Shown here piece by piece: positions 47,601 through 53,765 of a stretch of DNA of 64,000 nt. The stretch comes from Haloechinothrix halophila YIM 93223 (GTDB lineage: Bacteria > Actinomycetota > Actinomycetes > Mycobacteriales > Pseudonocardiaceae), in contig NZ_KI632509.1 of the NCBI RefSeq assembly GCF_000504245.1, forward strand, positions 5,235,502-5,299,501, written 5' to 3'. The notes under the pieces are model-generated. The model searched no databases. It worked only from the letters and a program-made list of their open reading frames with translations, and was not told the origin of the DNA. The translations under genes and the position numbers were made by a program. Position 1 is the stretch's first letter. Each line of letters opens with the position of its first letter.

Positions 47601-48535
47601 GCAGCGAATCCAGCCTGATCGCTGACTCGCGTCATCGGCCCCTGAACCACGGGCAACTCGGTGCCGAGCGCGGCCGCCATGGCCGACCCCGCGCCAAGAT
47701 TCGCGTGCTCGCTGGCGACGTCGTGGATCGCGCAGAGCACCGCACGCACCGCTCTGGCCACGGAGCCGTACGACTCGGCGAACCGGCTGGCGAGGAAGGC
47801 ATCCTGCCCGACAGGCAGGACTCGGCCGTGTCTGCTGATCAACACCCGGACGCCATCGTCGATGGTGGTGTCCGTGCCGTCGCTGGCAGCGATCGCGGCC
47901 CGGACATCGTCCGGCAGGTCGGATTCGGGCAGTAGCGCGAGCTGGGTGTCGAGCACGACGCCCGCGGCGCCGCCCGCGACGGCGGCGGCAGCGGTGTGCG
48001 ACCCGATGCCACCGCACAGCCACACCGGGACGTCGATGCCCTGCCGTAACAGTTGCTGAAGCAGCACGAACGCGCCCGACTCGCTCACCCTGCCGCCCGA
48101 TTCGACCCCCTTGGCGATGACGCCGTCCGCGCCGCGGGTCACCGCGGCCACCGCATGCTGCGCCGACGTCACCTCGACGAGCACGAGGTAGCGATCGGGG
48201 ACGTCGGCGAGCTGCCACGAGGAGTCAGCGCCGAGCACAACGGTGTCGATCCGCTCTGCCTTGTCGCCGAGCAGGTCGAGCACGGCGTCGCAGCTCAGCG
48301 CGCAGTCACCGGTCACCCGAATGCCGATGGCGCCACCCGCGGGCAGCGACACCGCCCGCAGCAGGGCGTCCCGTGCGTCACGCCCGCCGTCGCCGAGGTC
48401 GACGACACCGAGGCCGCCCGCGCCGCTGACCGCGATCGGTACCCGGCTGCCTGGCATCCCGCACGGGCTCATCCCGAGCAACAGGGTGCGGCGCGGGTCC
48501 TTGCCCACTGGCGTCGCGTCGTGTTCCGTCGTCAT
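41627..48535 (-). CDS. Large PUFA-synthase-like PKS: NPD-NPD-KS-AT-ACP-KR
   Basis: 2302 residues. Two tandem NPD-type FMN TIM-barrel regions (about 10-250, 290-560; GGIGSHTAAAAVAGGAAGVVL and FAGGIHDERSAAMVSAL) resemble the PfaD enoyl reductase. KS about 655-1100 with Cys844 (DAACASSLA), His979 (EAHGTGT), His1019 (GHTK). AT about 1205-1525 with Ser1300 (GHSYGE). ACP with Ser1714 in the PUFA-type site DLSVDSIKR, followed by five extra heptads (1730-1764) before helix III. KR about 1830-2235 with Tyr2216 (DYASAN). It would extend and reduce an acyl chain iteratively with its partner subunit. ATG overlaps the SDR stop by 1 nt; GAGAGGG lies upstream. Product unknown; fused N-terminal ER and the ACP insert are unusual. 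Confidence 0.9.
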   Translation of the reverse strand: MTTEHDATPVGKDPRRTLLLGMSPCGMPGSRVPIAVSGAGGLGVVDLGDGGRDARDALLRAVSLPAGGAIGIRVTGDCALSCDAVLDLLGDKAERIDTVVLGADSSWQLADVPDRYLVLVEVTSAQHAVAAVTRGADGVIAKGVESGGRVSESGAFVLLQQLLRQGIDVPVWLCGGIGSHTAAAAVAGGAAGVVLDTQLALLPESDLPDDVRAAIAASDGTDTTIDDGVRVLISRHGRVLPVGQDAFLASRFAESYGSVARAVRAVLCAIHDVASEHANLGAGSAMAAALGTELPVVQGPMTRVSDQAGFAAAVAAEGGLPMLALALSTAEQTSALLERTRDELGEQPWGVGVLGFAPQDVRNAQLDVIKRVRPSSAIIAGGRPDQARVLEAEGITTFLHVPSPGLLAQFLDAGARGFVFEGSECGGHIGPRTSFALWEAQLGVLLDHIERTGTGDDVQVLFAGGIHDERSAAMVSALAAPLARQGVAVGVLLGTGYLFTEEAVTHGAVGTVFQRQVLAAEHTELLETAPGHATRCVASPFTTSFRATVDELSSNGVEQRDAWERLEQLNVGRLRIASKGLWREGDELVTVDEAEQRELGLFMAGQVATLRDDVTTIDALHASVTSGAAAFLDDRAATLRGDLGQSARVSEPDPLDIAIVGMACTYPGADDLAGFWSQILANADVVTEVPRERWNPDVYYAAPDTRDDPPRGDWTPSKWGGFLADLDFDPLAYGIPPSALAAIEPVQLIALRIADQALADAGGRIDRERTGVLFAAAVGSDLANAKTLRMVLPSYLGTLPPELDEQLPLLGEDSLPGRLGSVVAGRIANRLDLGGMNYTIDAACASSLATVDAACKELATGNSDVMVCGSADLHNAIEDFLLFASVGALSPTGRCKPFDSTADGIALSEGVSCVVLKRLGDAERDGDRIYGVIKGVGGGSDGKALGLTAPRPEGQRRALDRAYHVAGVSPAEVGLIEAHGTGTVVGDRTELETLTGMFDAAGAARGSCVLGSVKSQIGHTKCAAGLAGLIKIAMSVYTGVKPPTRGIAAPNPGWDSGTSPFVFHETPSPWLVEPERRYAGVSAFGFGGTNFHIVVSGHPSARDNRHGLHRWPAELFTFPGTDDVAAHRRIERLLTLIETNSEHGEPWTLRDLAKTVSAQASVDAAPVRIAVVARDIAELAELLRAALRGESDPERGLFRADGAPEGALAMLFPGQGSQRPGMLAELFVAFPELHRFAGDDADVRAALFPPAAFGQDAAREQAERLRDTRMAQPALGITGLAAHELLRTLGVTADSYAGHSYGELVALGAAGACDVDTLLALSSARAEAILSAAGDDPGAMAAVSTTSAEARRAIDAAGATGHVVVANDNAPGQVVISGATEQLAAVLDALDDQGIAAKRLPVACAFHSPVIDGAGERFAAVLDEHHIGALDRPVWSNRTAAPYPADADVAAELAAQVSAPVRFAEQIDAMYADGVRTFVEAGQGRVLSGLVTATLGDRPHTVVSLETPGHDGISGLLTALARLAVAGVPVRTGPLFTGRDARDVSGVTPPRRPGWVVNGATVRTADGQIVPGGLAPARPIEDITVTQSAPSPGANDDDALVSDFLRTSRELIAAQRDVLLSYFGTSGRQDVPPLPVSASPRVTAAPEPHAESAADEHSAESALPTSPDGAGSTDGTGGVDVLTTVIEVIAQRTGYPVDMISPDLDLEADLSVDSIKRTEIAGELNSRLRNGELGGQKGELAHRNGELAANKVQLGADKVQLADRIEELAQARTAAAMADVLAPSDTGTTRNGARPEAHPVPAPTEHRAEASAAARLEPRVGSPARYVLDLANAAAEEADPTALVGANIVIAGGDDLLADEVAAELSARGAMPFVIGDADEVSDVITTVDGVISLHATALEGDPVLPATYPLFRSAALREPRWLLAAARIGFTPLPHAAGLRGLARTLRREYPDTTVRLAEFDREADRDELARGLVGELLSDDDEPVVTHSEHGRHAFRLVPAALGTTGSDPAGAAEVRAMGLDADSVVVLIGGARGITARVAAALAAATGCRIELAGRTALPTEPEDPAIAAATDLPSLRTALATNDTTPAEIDRAAKRILAQREVATTLAELRATGSEVTYHTVDARDAESIRHLVKAVHAEHGRIDGVVYAAGVIEDRLVADKDPDSFTRVYGTKVDGAAVLLGELARLPTRPKFAVLFGSIAATFGNRGQADYASANDALDTLGTASSGTAAERTVTVHWGPWAPGAEHGGMVSAELARDYAERGITLIDAEDGVACLLRELAWGSRQDTSVVYTASEW
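43244..43348. repeat. In-frame family A array inside the PKS ACP domain (five 21-bp units)
   Basis: CGAGT cores at 43252, 43273, 43294, 43315 and 43336, exactly 21 bp apart, and in register with a native core at 43231. In the sense direction they encode NGELGGQ, KGELAHR, NGELAAN, KVQLGAD and KVQLADR, then the native IEELAQART helix. DNA of the KVQL units matches the intergenic array at 51688-51783 (AAGGTGCAACTCGCG). The array runs antisense to the gene, opposite to the 3' arrays. Confidence 0.88.
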
Positions 48536-49323
48536 CAGCGGCCCTCTCGTTGCAGTTCGGTCAGCCATCCCTCGGGATCGGCGGCCTTCTTCGCGTACAG
48601 CTGCGCGACATCCGGGTGCGGCAGGATCAGGAACCGTTCGGCGTCGATGCCCTCGAGCGCGATGTCGGCGACCTCAGCGGGGTCGAGGATCGGCCCGAAG
48701 TCAGCGACGGCCCGTGCGGCGGGATGCCCTGCGGCGAGCGCGGGCATCAGCAGTCCGGTGTGGACGCCGAGCGGGCACAGCGCGCTCACCGTGACCCCCG
48801 AACGGCGGTAGGTCGCGGCGAGCCATTCCGCGAGGCCGACCGCGGCGCTCTTGGTGACCGAGTACGGCGCGTCGCCAGGCAGGCCGAGGAGCCCAGCCGC
48901 GGAGGCGGTGATCATGACGTGGCCAGAGCCCCGTGCGGCCATCCCGGGCAACACGGCCTGCGCGAGGTGGACGTGCGCCATGACGTTGACCGACCACGCC
49001 GCTGACCAGCGTTCTTGCGGAGCGTGGATGCCCATGCCGACGGCGATCCCCGCGTTCGAGCACAGCAGATCGACCTGCCCGAACTCTCGCTCGCTCGCGG
49101 CGATCAGCCCGGCGGCCTGCCGTTGGTCACCGAGATCCGCCCGATGCGCCACGGCGGCGACGCCAAGCTCGCGTATCCGCGCCGCGACATCGGCCGCGGC
49201 GGGTCCATCGATATCGGACACCACGATTCCGCGCGGTTTCTCGCGCGCGAATCTCACCGCCAGAGCCGCGCCGATTCCACCACCGGCTCCGGTTATGACC
49301 ACGGTTTTGTCACGCAGTTTCAT
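48535..49323 (-). CDS. Short-chain dehydrogenase/reductase opening the PKS operon
   Basis: 262 residues. Rossmann motif VITGAGGGIGAALA (about 8-21), NAG (CSNAGIAVG), catalytic Ser in ITASAAGLLG, Tyr and Lys in YSVTK. The substrate side includes PLGVHTGLLMPAL and a C-terminal extension with LILPHPDVAQLYAKKAAD, typical of SDRs acting on acyl or keto-lipid substrates. The ATG follows GGAGGAG. It is the first gene of the operon and overlaps the PKS start by 1 nt, so it probably adds a ketoreduction or oxidation step to the product. Confidence 0.9.
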   Translation of the reverse strand: MKLRDKTVVITGAGGGIGAALAVRFAREKPRGIVVSDIDGPAAADVAARIRELGVAAVAHRADLGDQRQAAGLIAASEREFGQVDLLCSNAGIAVGMGIHAPQERWSAAWSVNVMAHVHLAQAVLPGMAARGSGHVMITASAAGLLGLPGDAPYSVTKSAAVGLAEWLAATYRRSGVTVSALCPLGVHTGLLMPALAAGHPAARAVADFGPILDPAEVADIALEGIDAERFLILPHPDVAQLYAKKAADPEGWLTELQREGR

Positions 49324-49807
49324 CAGACTCCTCCGGGCCACGTCCACAACCGGCACCCGTCGCGACGGCAGTGCGATTTCGATACTGCGGGAAAACTAAG
49401 TCGCTGCTCCGAAGGCGTCAAGCGATGGGTCATGAATGCGTTCTCAGCACACGGTTGTCACCAGAGAACTTGTGCGCAGTTGAGCACAATCTCATGGCGT
49501 CACGGTCAGTGAAATACCTGATAACAGCCTGTCGACATGCGACGAAACCGAGGAAGGACGGCACTTCCTTGTCGTGTGCGTCCAATCACATATCACTGTT
49601 GTGTCCGACGCTGACAAGTTCTCACCCCCGTTTGCCAGACGTCGTTTACGAGCCTTGTACACCGCGGCAGCACGCCGTTAGCTTGCTATTTGGAGATAGC
49701 GCGAAATAGCTATTTCCAGGAACTGCCTCCTACGTTGATAAAACGTGACAAATGGCGGGACCGACCTTATTCGACCTTCGACTAAGAAGGAACGGAAGGA
49801 AGATTTC
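49324..49807. promoter_or_regulatory. Divergent promoter region, PKS operon / DUF6801-type gene
   Basis: About 480 bp, AT-rich towards the right end. GAAATAGCTATTTC (49703-49716) is a perfect 14-bp palindrome about 90 bp before the surface-protein start; a GCTAT/ATAGC hairpin directly precedes it, and ACGTT...AACGT follows at 49732-49746. These are good operator candidates for one or both genes. No ORF of substance. Confidence 0.55.
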
Positions 49808-51286
49808 GTGAGTAGTAAGAGACGCGCAAAGTTGCTGGCCGCGGGGATCGCCGCGACCGGGTCAGCCGGGCTCGTCGCGGCCACCATGGCCGTCGGCGCA
49901 GGCATCAGCTCGGCCGACCCCGTTACCAAGACCGTGGAGTACAACTGCCCGTTCCCGTTGATCGGCGAACAGACCGTCAGCGTCACGATCAACACCGACA
50001 TGCCGTCCTCGATCGAGGTTGGTGAGCCGACCGGGCAGTTCGACATCGTGTCGACCGCCAACGCGGGCACGACGGCGACGGAAGGCCTCAACCTGGTCGA
50101 CGCGGAGACCATCGAGGGCACCGCGTCGATGGAGTCGACCGTAGAAGCGCCCGGCATCACGCTGCCGGTGACGGTGCCCAATGAGATCCCGGTGACGCCG
50201 GTGCCGGAGAACGGCAACGACCTGATCATCGAGAACATCACGGGCTCGACTCCGTCGCTGACCTTCGAAGAACCGGGCCACGCCACGATTTCGCTCGGCA
50301 ACATGACGATGACCCTGACGCCGCGTAAGGCGGACGGCAGCGAGACCGGGCTCGGCACGTTCGAGTCGGCCTGCACCGCGGTCGAGGGCCAGGACATGGT
50401 GCTGCACGAGTTCGAGATCACCGACAGCGGCGGGACTGACGGCGGCACCGACGACGGTGGCGCTGCCGATGGCGGTACTGACGACGGTGGGACCACCGAC
50501 GGGGGTACCGACGGCGGCACGGACGACGGTGGCGCTGCTGACGGCACCGACGGTGGAACCGACACCGGTGGCACCGACGACGGCGGTGCCGCTGACGGCA
50601 CCGACGGAGGTACGGACACCGGAGGGACCGACGGCGGCACCGACGACGGCGGCACCGACGACGGTGGCGCTGCCGACGGCGGCACCACGGACGGTGGCAC
50701 CGACGACGGCGGTGCGGCTGACGGTGGCGCGGCTGACGGCGGAACCGCCGATGGTGGTGGCGACGACGGCGGGGGCGGCGGCCCCATCGACCTCGCCTTT
50801 GACCTGAAGGGCGAGTCGCACATCAAGGCAGCGAACGGGACGGTCCCGCTCAGCGGCAACATCGACGTCCTCTTCAACCTGGCCGAGCAGAAATACACCG
50901 CCGACCTGACGCTGGACCCGACGCGAGGCGAGTTCACCATCCTCGGCTTCCTGCAGGCGACGGCAGACATCGAGTTCGAGCAGGTCGGCAAGACCACCGG
51001 CACGTTTGACGGCAACACGCTCACCTCGCACTCGGAGGCGTACGTCAAGCTGCCCAGCGTGTCCGCGTGGGGCTTCCCGATCGGTGGTGGCGAGAACTGC
51101 CAGACCGTCGAGCCCGCGGTGTTCGACATGACCGGTGAGGGCTTCGACCCGTTCTCCGGCGGCACGCTGTCGACGGACGACTACACGCTGCCCGAGCTGG
51201 AGGGCTGCGGCCATCTCAACGACTGGATCAGCGCGTTCACCGCTGGTTCGGGCAACACCATCACCATGGACCTGACGGCGAAGTAA
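49808..51286 (+). CDS. Secreted DUF6801-type protein with Gly/Asp/Thr repeat linker
   Basis: 492 residues from the GTG with GGAAGGAAG upstream (an earlier ATG lacks a site). Signal peptide to about 38 (ASADP-type cleavage in ISSADP). DUF6801-like domain about 40-210 ([18 protein letters not shown]), then about 120 residues of [12 protein letters not shown] repeats, then a beta-rich C-terminal domain (about 330-492) with [14 protein letters not shown] and [10 protein letters not shown]. That last domain matches the secreted protein of the MCE operon. Unlike its relative at 14942 it has no sorting signal, so it is probably released or held by protein contacts. It is divergent from the PKS operon, which suggests shared control. 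Function unknown. Confidence 0.85.
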   Translation: MSSKRRAKLLAAGIAATGSAGLVAATMAVGAGISSADPVTKTVEYNCPFPLIGEQTVSVTINTDMPSSIEVGEPTGQFDIVSTANAGTTATEGLNLVDAETIEGTASMESTVEAPGITLPVTVPNEIPVTPVPENGNDLIIENITGSTPSLTFEEPGHATISLGNMTMTLTPRKADGSETGLGTFESACTAVEGQDMVLHEFEITDSGGTDGGTDDGGAADGGTDDGGTTDGGTDGGTDDGGAADGTDGGTDTGGTDDGGAADGTDGGTDTGGTDGGTDDGGTDDGGAADGGTTDGGTDDGGAADGGAADGGTADGGGDDGGGGGPIDLAFDLKGESHIKAANGTVPLSGNIDVLFNLAEQKYTADLTLDPTRGEFTILGFLQATADIEFEQVGKTTGTFDGNTLTSHSEAYVKLPSVSAWGFPIGGGENCQTVEPAVFDMTGEGFDPFSGGTLSTDDYTLPELEGCGHLNDWISAFTAGSGNTITMDLTAK

Positions 51287-51304
51287 AACCCCGACCGGTC
51301 CTTT

Positions 51305-51336
51305 CGATGGCCCCTGCCACCCGGCAGGGGCCATCG
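51305..51336 (+). terminator. Hairpin terminator of the DUF6801-type gene
   Basis: Perfect 14-bp stem CGATGGCCCCTGCC / GGCAGGGGCCATCG with a 4-nt ACCC loop, starting 18 bp after the stop codon. No T-tract. A family A array follows 26 bp later. Confidence 0.85.
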
Positions 51337-51362
51337 TGCTGTCCGCAGCCGACGCGGCCCGC

Positions 51363-51510
51363 GCGAGTCGCACCCTAATTGGTGCGAGTCGCACCTTGTT
51401 GGACACGATTTGCACCGTGAGGATGCGCGAGTCCCAACGTTGTCGTGCCGCGAGTTCTGCGGTGTGGCGTCGCGAGTTTCTACTTCCGTGCCCCCGAGTT
51501 CCTTGCTCCA
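51363..51510 (+). repeat. 21-23-bp-period array, family A (seven units)
   Basis: GCGAGT-type cores at 51363, 51384, 51405 (ACGATT), 51427, 51450, 51472 and 51494. Spacing is 21, 21, 22, 23, 22, 22: sharp at first, then drifting, as if older units lie further from the gene. It reads outward from the DUF6801-type gene stop. Sequence between 51511 and 51687 shows no gene, only a CGACTCAC-like fragment near 51664. Confidence 0.85.
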
Positions 51511-51687
51511 GTGCGACGGATAGCACCGCGGGTGGCTATATGGACCAGCTCCTCATCGCACGACCCAGCAACAGGTCCTCCGGGCGAGAGCTGGCAACCA
51601 AGACGCCAGAACCGGAAAGGGAATGCCACAGCACGGCGCTGAACAAGCGCGGCTAAGGAGACTCGGGACTCACGACGACGGACACCA

Positions 51688-51783
51688 GTGCGACTCGCGC
51701 CAGCTAAGGTGCAACTCGCGCCAGCTAAGGTGCAACTCGCGCCAATCAAGGTGCGACTCGCGCCAATCAAGGTGCGACTCGCG
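51688..51783 (-). repeat. 21-bp-period array, family A (five units, inverted)
   Basis: Units GTG-CRA-CTCGCG at 51688, 51709, 51730, 51751 and 51772, exactly 21 bp apart. The last unit abuts the stop codon (51785) of the minus-strand HTTM gene, so on that strand the array again reads GCGAGTCGCAC outward from its gene. With the array at 51363 it forms an inverted pair between convergent genes. Confidence 0.9.
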
Positions 51784-51784
51784 G

Positions 51785-53032
51785 TCAGACGCGATCGAGG
51801 GATTCCGCGGGAGTGGCGGTGTCCGAGGTGCGATCGCCCGCCGCCTCCGCGTCGTCAGCGTCCGCTTCAGACTCGGCACGACGCCGCGCCGGACCGCGCC
51901 ACCGCGCGGACCACCCGCCGACCTTCGCCTCCACCCGGCGCAACAGCGTCGTCGGCAGGAAGATGAGGTCCGCCGAGATAATCGCCAACGAGAAGAACGG
52001 CAGCCCGAGCAGGATCGCGATGCCGATGTGCTCCGCGATCAGGCACGCCAGCACGACGTTCTTGATCGGCCGGTTGAACAGCGTGAACGGGAACGCGACC
52101 TGCACGATCACCGTGCCGTAGGTCATCAGCAGGATCGGCAGTCCGTAGGCGGACACCGCGTCGGACAGCGCGGGCCACGGCGTGAAGACGTCGACCTGCA
52201 GCGGGTAGTACGCGGCCGTGCCGTCTTGCCAGCGGCTGCCCTGCACCTTGAACCAGCCCGCCGTCGCGTACAGCAGGCATACCTGCACGATGATCACCAG
52301 CACCGCGCCGTTGTGCACCAGGTTCGTGGTCATGTCGCAGACCGCGCGCGGCTCGCCGCCGGTGAAGCGGTCCACGATCCACCACACGGCATGCACCGCG
52401 AGCAGACCCGCGAAGACCAGCAGCCAGCCGCCGCCGAGCACACCGAACGCCCACGCCGTCAGCGCCGCGAGCGCCAGCACCGACCACAGCAGTACACCGG
52501 CGACATCCGGGCGACGGCCACGGCGTCCGCCAGCGCTCCCGCCAGCCCGTCGTCGGAACATCGCGTCCAGCGAGAACCGCTCACCACACCGCACGAACAC
52601 CAGGTAGATCGCCATCAGGTGCAGCACGTTGTCGCCGCCGTCGCTGATGAAGCCATTGCGGTTCTGCACCGACAGCACGCCGATCATGAACAGCACCGAC
52701 GCCGTCCGCGTCCGCCAGCCGAGCAACAGCATGAGCGACGCCAGGATCGCGAAGACATAGCTCAGCTCGAACCACCACGCGGAGTCCGACCAGAGCAACA
52801 CCGTGAACGCGCCGTTGTCCTCGACACGCTGCGCGGCCAGATCCGAACTGAGCGGCCCCTCCGGCCCGTACAGCTCGTGCCGGTTCGGCCACTCCCGCAG
52901 CAGGAACCCGAGCCAGGTCCCTGCGACGCCGATGCGGACCACCGCCGTCTGGTAGGTGCCGAGCGCGCTGCGCGTGATGCGCTCGTAGCCCATGGCCAGT
53001 GCGGCGTCCCAGCTCCGCTGCGTCTCGGTCAT
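51785..53032 (-). CDS. HTTM-domain membrane protein
   Basis: 415 residues with about nine helices of the HTTM type, the domain shared with vitamin K-dependent gamma-carboxylase. Marker segments: VVRIGVAGTWLGFLLREWPNRHELYGPEGPLS, FELSYVFAILASLMLLLGWRTR, VQNRNGFISDGGDNVLHLMAIYL and LYATAGWFKVQGSRWQDGTAAYYPLQ. The C-terminus is Arg- then Asp/Glu/Ala-rich. Bacterial HTTM proteins mostly lack proven activity. It starts in a 4-nt ATGA overlap with the DUF5819 gene, so the two products surely work together. A family A repeat array starts 1-2 bp after its stop codon. Confidence 0.88.
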   Translation of the reverse strand: MTETQRSWDAALAMGYERITRSALGTYQTAVVRIGVAGTWLGFLLREWPNRHELYGPEGPLSSDLAAQRVEDNGAFTVLLWSDSAWWFELSYVFAILASLMLLLGWRTRTASVLFMIGVLSVQNRNGFISDGGDNVLHLMAIYLVFVRCGERFSLDAMFRRRAGGSAGGRRGRRPDVAGVLLWSVLALAALTAWAFGVLGGGWLLVFAGLLAVHAVWWIVDRFTGGEPRAVCDMTTNLVHNGAVLVIIVQVCLLYATAGWFKVQGSRWQDGTAAYYPLQVDVFTPWPALSDAVSAYGLPILLMTYGTVIVQVAFPFTLFNRPIKNVVLACLIAEHIGIAILLGLPFFSLAIISADLIFLPTTLLRRVEAKVGGWSARWRGPARRRAESEADADDAEAAGDRTSDTATPAESLDRV

Positions 53033-53682
53033 CGCCTACTGCCCTCGGGGAAGTCGTGCTCGCTGACCGGCCACCACGGCAGCACGGTGTAGGAGACGTC
53101 GTCGGTCGTGGAGCGGTCGCTCCACGCGGGCTCCGGCACGTAGCTGGTGGCCGACCGGAGTTGCACCTCGGTGATCTCGCCGTCGATGTGGTGGCTCATC
53201 CGCATCAACGCGACTCGTTTGAGGTACGACTCGATGATCAGCCCGGTCATCGACGTCGCCTCGTGGTCGGCGTTGTGGGTGTTGGTGAAGGTGCGCCAAC
53301 CTTTGCGCAGCTGGTTGCGGGTGTGACTGGGCAGCAGATTGCCCCTGGTGCCCGCGACGTCGATGGCGGTGAGGTCGATCCACTCCGAGTTCACCGTGCC
53401 CTCATCGGTCTTCACCCGGGCGCGGGCATGCAGCGAACGGTTGACGTGCAGCGGCTCCGGCGCGAACAGCGCCCAGTTCTGCAGCAGCTCGGGCGCCATG
53501 TAGTCGTAGATCTCGGTCGCGTACTTCTCGCTGACCACGTTCGACGGGGCGATGTAGAAGAACACGATGCCCGTATGGACGAGGACGGCGGTCGCGACGG
53601 CACCCGCGACGGCCGCGACGACCGCGCGGGCACGTCGTGACAGCCCGGCGGGCTCACCCGTCGGCTGGCTCTCCGGCTCCAT
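53029..53682 (-). CDS. DUF5819-type membrane-anchored protein
   Basis: 217 residues: a cytosolic N-terminus (RRARAVV), one membrane helix (about 20-48) and an outer domain with NVVSEKYATEIYDYMAPELLQNWALFAPEP, the hallmark of DUF5819 proteins that sit next to HTTM genes. Its stop overlaps the HTTM start by 4 nt. The outer domain is rich in aromatic residues and ends with an acidic tail. It is a probable subunit or partner of the HTTM protein. The biochemical role is unknown; the family name is from memory of its usual neighbourhood. Confidence 0.85.
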   Translation of the reverse strand: MEPESQPTGEPAGLSRRARAVVAAVAGAVATAVLVHTGIVFFYIAPSNVVSEKYATEIYDYMAPELLQNWALFAPEPLHVNRSLHARARVKTDEGTVNSEWIDLTAIDVAGTRGNLLPSHTRNQLRKGWRTFTNTHNADHEATSMTGLIIESYLKRVALMRMSHHIDGEITEVQLRSATSYVPEPAWSDRSTTDDVSYTVLPWWPVSEHDFPEGSRR

Positions 53683-53765
53683 ACGCGCTTCTTTCGTCTC
53701 GCGCCCGGTCGTGGCGGGTCAATTCTGCCCGCCACGCCGAACGTCTTCGCGCCCACCCGTCGGGA

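Noticed and set aside
46118-48811. Plus-strand ORFs of 180-358 residues opposite the large PKS
   Set aside because: Shadow frames of a GC-rich gene; none has a recognisable domain or a ribosome site.
49678-51165. 495-residue Pro/Ser-rich minus-strand ORF
   Set aside because: Antisense of the repeat region in the 49808 protein; no start site or domain.
51363-51783. CRISPR array
   Set aside because: Units are 21-23 bp from start to start with no separate unique spacers of 30 bp or so, and there are no cas genes; they are simple tandem repeats.
51688-51966. Small ORF encoding V-R-L-A-P-x-K heptads across the 51.7-kb array
   Set aside because: It is a by-product of the 21-bp repeat and runs antisense into the HTTM gene; no ribosome site and no GC3 signal.
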